Part shown: positions 44,335 through 51,174 of the stretch, piece by piece
Position numbering within the stretch: position 1 is the first letter of the stretch
How the letters are laid out: every line of letters starts with the position of its first letter
Origin: Rozella allomycis CSF55
Lineage: Eukaryota; Rozellomycota
DNA length: 51,174 nt
Direction of reading: 5' to 3'
NCBI GenBank assembly: GCA_000442015.1
Contig: KE560866.1
Span: 1 to 51,174 of the forward strand
Program-made: the position numbers and the translations under genes
Notes under the pieces: model-generated
The model's database searches: none
Told to the model about the DNA's origin: nothing
The model's input: only the letters and a program-made list of their open reading frames with translations

Positions 44335-44570
44335 TGAGAATCTGAGATTTTGTCTCCGCTTTATCGGTAGTAAATTGTGAATGTTAGCACAGACTGTCAG
44401 ACAGTGTTAAACGCACGAAATCAGAAACTTTGTGGTCAAACAAGATATTTTTCATTGCTGAAAAAAACTAAATAAGCCCGGAGAAACAAGTAGTTTGACC
44501 TTTTGGGTATGTATATACAATAAGCGGTCGTCGGAGTTGAAAATATGTAACTTAAGATAGATGTCGATGT
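44335..44570 (-). pseudogene. Partial decayed copy of the alpha/beta hydrolase 3' region
   Basis: Positions 44451-44560 match 46081-46195 at most bases (shared CCCGGAGAAAC, TTTTTGGGTAT, TATACAATAAGCG). The flank at 44345-44375 matches 45893-45925 (TCTCCGCTTT, GTAGTAAA). Indels and in-frame stops break it, so it is a fragment of the gene at 45954-46985 or of a lost paralogue. Confidence 0.7.
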
Positions 44571-44636
44571 TCCATTCACTTCAATTGGTAGATCCATTGA
44601 GTTTTTTCTCTTTCTCAATTTACGAATCCAATAGCC

Positions 44637-44961
44637 ATGATTATGGCAGTTATTCTCGATTTAAGTACTCAAGCGTTTGATATACCAAAGCCGTTTATGA
44701 CAAAATATTCGATACCGATGGGCCCGCTTGGGCAAATGTTTTCTCCAAGCGAAAAGCATAAAAATGTGATATGGACAATCCAAGAGTATCAATCATAAAA
44801 TTACTCCAATGATGCGTGAAGTTTACAATAATACACAATATGTCAAAGCGTGTTTTAACTTTGATCTGCAGTTGATGGCATTTCAAAAGAACATGGGTAA
44901 AGCTGAACCAAGTGATCGGGATTTGGATGATATTTATTCTTTGTCGACTAATGAAATTTAG
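44637..44961 (+). CDS. Doubtful small gene, about 100 aa
   Basis: Two short frames on the plus strand (44637-44798, MIMAVILDLSTQAFD; 44809-44961, ending RDLDDIYSLSTNEI) can be joined by a 19-nt GT-AG intron, which is below the local intron size. No family is recognised. It lies in a decayed region, so it may be a remnant. Confidence 0.25.
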
Positions 44962-45050
44962 ATATTTAGAAATAAAAAATATCAACATATTGACTGTCCG
45001 GTGGTCTAGTGGCAAACCATGATGCTTTCGGACGTCTAGGTGCATGGTAG

Positions 45051-45245
45051 GTCAATCCTGGCAGCAAGAAGACTGTGCTTGAAATTGTCGCCAAGGATCA
45101 AAATGGATACTTGTATATTATCGAGATGCAGGTATTAAACACAGTGATCGTTTATTTATAGACAACACACAATAGCAATTTTCAGGACAGATTCTATTAC
45201 GATAAGCTGTCAGAGACCAGGAAATCGCAGCTCTAAAGCGAAAAC
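45051..45245 (+). mobile_element. Rpn-like PD-(D/E)XK transposase fragment (plus strand)
   Basis: The frame VNPGSKKTVLEIVAKDQNGY followed by LYIIEMQ is the core of the PD-(D/E)XK nuclease-family (Rpn) transposases, whose active site ends ExQ. After a gap with a stop comes FQDRFYYDKLSE, the family's next helix. Only a fragment is present and it is broken. An inverted relative lies 300 bp away. Confidence 0.6.
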
Positions 45246-45339
45246 TTGGTACTTACGAATAAATTTAACGAATTCAGTTAATGGATATCTAAATTCTTTT
45301 TCTTTGAGGGAACGGTTAATGTATTGAAAACTTTTCCAT

Positions 45340-45720
45340 CATCGGAGTCCAGACCATATTGCCTTCATTGTCTGGTACTCCACGACACATTGACCATATT
45401 GACGGACTGCTGTTCCTCCAAAAATACTATACTTTGACGAATTTACAATGATCGTTACATCTGACTTACAAAGGTTTTAACTACTTACGGTAGGTAATTC
45501 TGTCATATTTCTGACCGTTTTTGAGGCTCTTGGCCACATGTTGAGCCTTATAATAGTAGAATCTGCCCTGAAAATTGTTATTGTGTCTTGTCTATTAATA
45601 AACCCTGCATCTCGATATTATACAAGTATCCGTTTTGATCCTTGGCGACAATATCAAGCACAGTCTTCTTGCTGCCAGGATTGACCTCTACACAGTCACC
45701 AGAATTACATTCTGGGATAT
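45340..45720 (-). mobile_element. Rpn-like PD-(D/E)XK transposase fragment (minus strand)
   Basis: On the minus strand VNPGSKKTVLDIVAKDQNGY, LYNIEMQ, then GRFYYYKAQHVAKSLKNGQ and KYDRITY follow in family order, with stops or possible short introns between. It pairs as an inverted copy with 45051-45245. These nucleases mobilise DNA in bacteria and are common in intracellular ones. The copy here is degenerate. Confidence 0.6.
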
Positions 45721-45953
45721 TGCCTTAATCTTCTAGAAAAGACATTTTGTGTTAACTGAGTTAGTAAGACTTGAGGCCTTGTTTCCTCTTTTAATTTAGC
45801 GTCCATCATTTAGAATCTCTGGAATGATCTTTGGAAATCTCAAAGCACTTTTTTCGCTCTCAAGCTATTCTTTACATGTAGTGCCATGAGATTCTGTCTC
45901 CGCTTTGCCAATGGCCGTAGTAAATAAGGAAAATATGTTAACCGGATTTATTT

Positions 45954-46985
45954 TTAGAGGTGTGGCATGGATGAATTGGTTTTCACTATTTTAATGGCGC
46001 CTTCAGGAAATCCAAATGCTTTTACGTCGATTTTTTCACCTGCTCCAATCCATTGAAGTACTGGGTACCATAAGATATTTTTCATTGCAGAACGAAAAAA
46101 TTTAAGATGACCCGGAGAAACAGGAAGTTTGGCTTTTTGGGTATCCATATACAATAAGCGACCGTCCGAATTTGAAAATATATATCTTAAGGTAGAGTCA
46201 AACGCTTCAAATCCAGATAATTCATCATCTGAAAAGGCAATAAATTCAATTGGAAGTGTGCATTTTTCAAACAATGCCTTGTTTTCAGGACGATGACACA
46301 TGTAGGCCTTATAATTACACCAGTACATCCACTGCAAACCAACATTGCTAGGTATATCTTCACCCAGACCCACGATTGATGATGGATAATAACCATAAGT
46401 TGGTACAGCTATGTAAGGTGCTACGACATTTAACAGGAATTTGGCATAACCCGGTACTTTACCCCATTGCCACCATTTGTAAAATGCGTTGTTCACGCTA
46501 ATAAAAAGAACTCTGGTTAGTAAATTTTGATTTCTTAAAAATCCTAGAATATGACCTCCGACAGAATGTGCAATGTAGACAATTGGATGACCAGAATATA
46601 CCTTTGAAAGAAATTGGACGCATGATTCAGTGTCGCGAGTCCAATGATTTTTAATATTGGAATCTTAAAGTTCTCTTAATGCTTTTTGGCGATAATTTTG
46701 GTCATCAAGTAAGTTGATATCTTGCTCTGGATTGAAATCTTTGGTATGACATGATTTACCTACTCCTCGATAATCAAATAATAAACATGCATGAACTGCT
46801 GATTCAGAGACTAAAAAGGAAGCAAATGAAGTATAGTATTCTTTAACAACACCGGTTGCACCTGCGATTATGGCTACTGGCTTTCTATTGTAATCATTTG
46901 TATTCTGGTTGGAAACAACAATAGCTGATATGTAGAACTTTTCAAATGATTCTATCCAATGATGAGTGATAATTGTCGATGACAT
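45954..46985 (-). pseudogene. Alpha/beta hydrolase (COG4757-like) with one in-frame stop
   Basis: From ATG 46985 a frame without introns runs to 45954. Landmarks: AIIAGATGVVKEYYTSFA, LLFDYRGVGKS, the nucleophile elbow IAHSVGGH, and GLGEDIPSNVGLQWMYW, which match a family of predicted serine hydrolases mostly known from bacteria. A TAA at 46665-46667 lies in the same frame between KALREL and DSNIKNHW. No GT-AG intron of local size removes it. So the gene is either a young pseudogene, has a sequencing error, or the stop is read through. A decayed fragment of the same gene lies 1.5 kb downstream. Otherwise the sequence is intact, which argues that any inactivation is recent. Confidence 0.75.
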
Positions 46986-47188
46986 CAACCCTTATCTTCT
47001 TTGAGAATTTTCGTGTTAATTGATGAAAAACTCCTGAAATAAACAATATTTCATTCTATCGAATCATTGGTTAAATTTCATGAACAATTTAAAATCATTG
47101 CATGAACCTGTCAGTGTACTGTTAGATTTTGTAGGTTTCATAAAAAGTAATTTGTAAATCTATTTTCAATGTCATAATTGTCTTTTAT

Positions 47189-48900
47189 TTAAGATGGTGG
47201 TGTTAATCTCTCCAATATAGTGGGATATTCGTTGTTTTTCAATTTTGTTTCAAATTCCTCCACTTTCTTTATCCAGGCATCTCGACTATCATCATCTTCT
47301 TCTGTTATTGATGCTTTTACACGCTTTCTAAAAGCTCTGTTGGATGAAAATAATGGTTGCAGATTTAAATCTTCCTCGATGTTAGAGTTCACACGGAGCT
47401 CAATAGCCGAAGCCAAGTCTTCGTCAGAAGGAGACACAAAATTGATAACTTTCCCTTTGACCTTATTTGTTCGTCCACTTCTTCCAACACGGTGTATGTA
47501 TTCCACAGCCCCTCTAGGGAAATCGAATTGAACAATTAAATGTGTGTCGGCAAAGTCAATTCCCCTTGCGACCGCATCTGTAGTTACAAGAACGTTAACT
47601 TTCTTTGGTTCAAGTCCATCCTTATATAGTGCCTTTGACTTTAATGTAATGTGAACATTTGAGTCACATTTGGGCTCTTTATAAAAGGTCATCACTAATT
47701 TTAACATTTGCAAACGGTCGTAAGGATTGATTCCCCCATGGTAGCAAAGAATTTGAATAGAATCTTTTGCAGAAACGTCAAATATTTGACTTAATTTCTC
47801 AGACACTGCTGTTGCGACATTTGCAGAGTTTACAAAGACAAGCACGTTTCTTTTTCCTTCTAGAGTTGCTTGTTGACCAATTTCTTTAGATATTTCTTTT
47901 ATTTTCTTTTGAAAAACATCAGCAGGATCGTCAGAATCAACACCAACACGAAGGAATGCATGATCTTTTAAAGTTGTTACATGAGCTTTGTCTGATAAGA
48001 AATATGGAATGGGGTGAAGGACACTTTTCAACTTTTCAGAGCGCGATATTTCTTCTTCTTTCTTTACCAACATTTTCAGAACAGTAGCAGATGTAAGTAT
48101 TAATTGTTGATCGACATATTTTTTTGAATATTCCTGAAGCAATGTTGGTAAACTTTCATATTCTTCTTTGGTGTAATAAGGAGACATTTTCTTCACCTTC
48201 TTCTTCCTCAAATAATTGAATAGACTCTTCAGCAGTTCACTTTCATGTCCAGATTTCATCTAAATAATTAATAAATGTCATCATTTACCATTATATCAAA
48301 TTCATCAAATGCAACTAAATCTACATGCTTAAACCAAAAATTTATGTCGTCCACTGAAAAGTCTTTAAATAAGCGCCCAGTCACCATTACACATACATCA
48401 GGCTTCTGAAATTCTTCATAAAATGATTTGTAAGTCCTTTCAACCTCTTTATTGGCTTTGTATCCTCTACAAAGATTTTTTGCCAACTCGAGATTTTCCT
48501 TGAAATTCTGCATATCATACCTCTGAACCGCATTAGAGACTATAACATTAGTATTTGAAGATAGCTGCGCATGATTTTCTAGAAACGTTGTTATCATGGA
48601 ATGAGCTTGAAATGATAGTTCCATTGTTGGTACAAGAACAACAGCGGTAGGGAATACCGAACTTCTCTTCTTCATCAATTTCTCCATCATAGGCAGCAAG
48701 TATAGCAATGACTTTCCACTTCCAGTCTCCGCCCCAATATGTGCATTACCTCCAGATAGTACATGCGGCAGCACCTTTTCTTGAATATTAGTCATTCTTT
48801 CTATGCCAAGCTTTGCTAATGCAGACAATGTATCCACATGTATTGGTAAGTCTTTAAAAAATGACGATTTTATGATGTTTGACGCCAACTGATTTTGCAT
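47189..48900 (-). CDS. DEAD-box RNA helicase with DEFD motif
   Basis: One 29-nt intron joins two exons to 560 aa. Motifs are the Q region (RMTNIQEKVLPHVL), GAETGSGKS, VPTMELS, a TGR block, VAFDEFD (motif II with Phe in place of Ala), LILTSATV, VFVNSANVA, TTDAVARGID and HRVGRSGRT. DEFD is rare but should keep the acidic residues needed for ATP hydrolysis. The N-terminus (MQNQLASNIIKSSFF) is compatible with mitochondrial import, and DDX28/Mrh4-type mitochondrial helicases are a possible assignment. It starts 43 bp from a divergent gene. Confidence 0.85.
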
Positions 48901-48943
48901 TACTCAATAAGGAAAATAATAATCTCGTTGGGAATTTTGGGAA

Positions 48944-49423
48944 ATGACTTTTGGAACTGGCTTCACCTGTAGAATATTTTATTTACAAGTTAATAATACA
49001 ATCGTTCCCGTTCGACTTTATAAAAGACAGTATAAAGATAAATTTGTAACTCGCAAACTTCTGGATTATTGTCTACAGAAAATCAAGGATAAGATTAAAT
49101 TGCATCTGCAATACCCAGAGAAAAAAATATTGGATACTACGCTTTATTTAAAATTGCCAGATAATAATATACATCTGGCATATCATATGGTGGCCAAAAG
49201 CCAACAACAGTCAAATTCATTAATCTTCTTTCAACGCACTAAAGACATCCAGAAAGGATTAGAAAGTTCTATTGTTAATCCATATGTTGAACGGAGCTTA
49301 TCGCCATTGATTTTAGAGCTTGTCATTGAGAGGATGGACAGAAACAATCCTATGCCCCCATCTCATCCAATGGTGAATTATAGTAATGCGAACTCAATTT
49401 TTCAATACTTTTCATTTGCTTAA
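48944..49423 (+). CDS. Unknown conserved-looking protein, 159 aa
   Basis: One frame from ATG 48944 (MTFGTGFTCRIFYLQVNNTI). An alpha/beta protein with a beta-rich start, a basic helix (RKLLDYCLQKIKDKIKLHL) and a terminal helix ending VIERMDRNNPMPP. The end faintly resembles HORMA-type Atg101, but too weakly to name. No introns or signal peptide. Confidence 0.6.
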   Translation: MTFGTGFTCRIFYLQVNNTIVPVRLYKRQYKDKFVTRKLLDYCLQKIKDKIKLHLQYPEKKILDTTLYLKLPDNNIHLAYHMVAKSQQQSNSLIFFQRTKDIQKGLESSIVNPYVERSLSPLILELVIERMDRNNPMPPSHPMVNYSNANSIFQYFSFA

Positions 49424-49459
49424 ACACCTTATCACAGTTCAATTAGGATCCAAATTAAA

Positions 49460-50695
49460 TTAGTTTATTAAGTGTAAATTATCATTGAAAATAAATGTTT
49501 CCGTTTCAGAAATAGACGAGTTTTCCACAAAGAATTTTGACGAAATTCTAAGGCATTTATTCGTGCTTGGCAATCCAATTAATTTAAAGTGTTTTGTTTG
49601 AGTCTTATACAATTTAAAGCCGCTATCTTTCAAAATACTAATGAATTGATCGCCCCTATCTTTTTTACTATTGTACTTTAAGGAAATTCTATTATTGTAT
49701 AAATTGAAGTTATTCATTATATCTTTTCCAAGAGAATTCCAATTTGACAACTTATTGTATTCGTGGCGACCCAGAGTCATTAGTTCAGGCAATTTAATCC
49801 CGTGATTATGTATAACATTCTTTAGCTTTTTATTTATAGTTGTAAAGGCTTTTATATCTTTCAACGAAACAATTGAGTTTCCAATGGCTCTTTTCATCAT
49901 TTCCTTCAGATTCCTTCCCATGTTTTCTAAATATTTACATCCATAACAGATAGCAGTTAATTTAAAACGTCCATCTGCTTCAATGTAATTGTATTGATTA
50001 TTTTCCAAAATATGAGACCTTAAATAGATCAAATAATCAAGTTCCTCCAGTAAGTACTCTCTTGGTAAATGTATTTGTCCCTTTTCGCTTTCAATATATA
50101 ACCTCCAGCGAAAAAGATCTTCCAATTGCTCTGGGTTTACTAAAATACCATGCGAATTCAAATATTCCTGTGATTGTCGGATTTCATAGTTGCATAACAG
50201 CTCAAAGCGTCTAATATCCCCATCAAAGTTAAACTTTGATACCATAATCCAGAAATGCTTTCGTACTTCCATCCTTGAATAATGATTCATCAATTCATCG
50301 AGCAGCCATTTGCTAACTTCAGCTGTTGTGACCTTTTTTGTAACAAACAGGTGTTTTAAATATTTTTTCGTGAAAGGATATAAATTGTCATTTGTCTTTA
50401 AAATTGAATATGATTTTGACATAGATTCATAATAGTTTAACATCGGGGCGATTTGACAATAGTGCCTATTGACTATTCCTTCTATTGTTTGAGTGCCAAC
50501 AATGTTATCATCGATTGTTTCAATAAGTTCATAAAGCTCATCGTCTGATTTAATGGACGAATAATTGTAATGCTCTTCATATTTGCTTTGTGAAACAGAC
50601 AATAAATCCCAATCTTCTCCATTTTCAACAACGCATCCAGGCAATACAAAGTAATTGGAAACAGCGAGGATCGTAATAACATAAATGTACTTCAT
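49460..50695 (-). CDS. Secreted protein of unknown function, 411 aa
   Basis: ATG 50695 (MKYIYVITILAVSNYFVLPG) gives a signal peptide. An in-frame upstream extension is not needed. The mature part is helical and charged, Tyr/Asn-rich, with several Cys (GCVV, HYCQIAPML, CYGCKYL). No known domain. It is convergent with the 48944 gene, 36 bp apart. Like the first gene of the window it could be a secreted effector; this is inference. Confidence 0.68.
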   Translation of the reverse strand: MKYIYVITILAVSNYFVLPGCVVENGEDWDLLSVSQSKYEEHYNYSSIKSDDELYELIETIDDNIVGTQTIEGIVNRHYCQIAPMLNYYESMSKSYSILKTNDNLYPFTKKYLKHLFVTKKVTTAEVSKWLLDELMNHYSRMEVRKHFWIMVSKFNFDGDIRRFELLCNYEIRQSQEYLNSHGILVNPEQLEDLFRWRLYIESEKGQIHLPREYLLEELDYLIYLRSHILENNQYNYIEADGRFKLTAICYGCKYLENMGRNLKEMMKRAIGNSIVSLKDIKAFTTINKKLKNVIHNHGIKLPELMTLGRHEYNKLSNWNSLGKDIMNNFNLYNNRISLKYNSKKDRGDQFISILKDSGFKLYKTQTKHFKLIGLPSTNKCLRISSKFFVENSSISETETFIFNDNLHLIN

Positions 50696-50969
50696 GTTAA
50701 TGCCCAAATGTCCGTGGCCTACACACGTGCAGAAACAAACATTTATGGTAATCAAATATAGGAATAACTAGCACGTGAAATGTGCTCGATTTAAAATCTG
50801 ACAATTTTCATCACATTATGATTGTAGGTTTAGTATAGTTGAATTCAAATCCACTTCAACTGCTACAGGCCAAATTTTACACAGGATTAAACTTGAATTG
50901 CATTATCTAAATTACAGTTTTTAAAAAATAGATATTTTAATATGTTTATTCCAACAGGAATGAGGAAGT

Positions 50970-51174
50970 TTATTTCTGGTATAATTTCAGTTTCACACTC
51001 TCCCAGCCAATGCCCGGTTTGGCAAATGTCCACGATGTCAACAGTGAAAGCATCCCGCCCAGTGCGCCCACCCAACTCAACGAAACACAAAACCCTTACT
51101 CTACTGCGGTATGTGATCGGATTCGATATCTATCCATCACACTATTTGAATGGCAGGAACAAGTCTCGCAGTGC
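50970..51174 (-). CDS. Possible 3' end of a gene leaving the window
   Basis: On the minus strand a frame reads in from the window edge (HCETCSCHSNSVMDRYRIRS), and a 24-nt GT-AG intron joins it to DWVGALGGMLSLLTSWTF and a stop at 50970. The Cys pattern and hydrophobic stretch suggest a membrane protein, but the call rests on little sequence. Between this and 50695 I see only AT-rich spacer. Confidence 0.35.

Noticed and set aside
44997-45060. tRNA-like stretch (GGTGGTCTAGTGGCAA)
   Set aside because: It resembles a D arm, but acceptor, anticodon and T stems do not pair, and part of it overlaps the transposase fragment.
46665-46667. Stop-codon reassignment (TAA as sense)
   Set aside because: TAA ends many other genes in the window, so the genetic code is standard.
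50887-51090. 67-residue minus-strand frame near the window end
   Set aside because: It overlaps a better spliced reading and shows no family features.

Overview
The window is nuclear DNA of an AT-rich, gene-dense, intron-rich eukaryote. Three things point to a fungus or close relative: an adenylate cyclase of the fungal CYR1 type (Ras-association, leucine-rich repeats, PP2C-like, class III cyclase), a small DASH-complex DAD3-like protein, and yeast-type DPM1. A CatSper-like channel suggests a flagellated (zoosporic) stage. Many secreted proteins of no known family suggest a parasitic or surface-rich lifestyle. A Rozella-type early-diverging (cryptomycotan) fungus fits best; this is inference and was not checked against any database.

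The genes are split by about 75 GT-AG introns that I placed by hand. Nearly all are 26-32 nt, and in most genes I checked that the exon sum is a multiple of three. Genes are packed tightly, with divergent start codons 14 to 43 bp apart and convergent stops 15 to 29 bp apart.

Layout. 0.2-6.1 kb: a secreted protein gene, tRNA-Arg, a coiled-coil gene and a large OB-fold (RADX-like) gene. This part holds five single-N scaffold joints, each flanked by two near-identical copies of the same sequence, so apparent tandem repeats here are probably assembly artefacts. 6.1-13.0 kb: GPN1, DBP10, a DAD3-like gene with a small divergent partner, an LMBR1-like membrane protein, EXO1. 13.1-20.9 kb: an LRR protein, CYR1, a small unknown gene, a GGQ peptidyl-tRNA hydrolase (ICT1-like), an ER DnaJ (DNAJB12/14-like). 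21.0-25.1 kb: two secreted proteins, tRNA-Ala, and a fused Kelch-TM-pseudokinase. 25.2-32.5 kb: threonyl-tRNA synthetase, LMBRD2, a third secreted protein, an inner nuclear membrane HeH/MSC protein (Src1/MAN1 family). 32.7-36.4 kb: a linker-histone-domain coiled-coil protein, the CatSper-like channel, tRNA-Trp. 36.5-43.1 kb: a GC-rich DPM1, a Cys/His-cluster protein, a subfamily III (CHD7/Kismet-like) remodeller. 43.3-51.2 kb: a multipass membrane protein, a decayed region with Rpn-like transposase fragments and a partial copy of the neighbouring hydrolase gene, the hydrolase itself with an in-frame stop, a DEFD-box helicase, an unknown gene, another secreted protein, and a gene leaving the window.

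Most genes are unrelated housekeeping functions (translation, ribosome assembly, RNA polymerase II import, DNA repair, nuclear envelope). The cyclase and the CatSper-like channel could both serve zoospore signalling. The most novel-looking parts are the Kelch-TM-pseudokinase, the GH1-coiled-coil fusion and the family of secreted coiled-coil, low-complexity proteins. I saw no retrovirus, LTR element, Polinton or CRISPR array.
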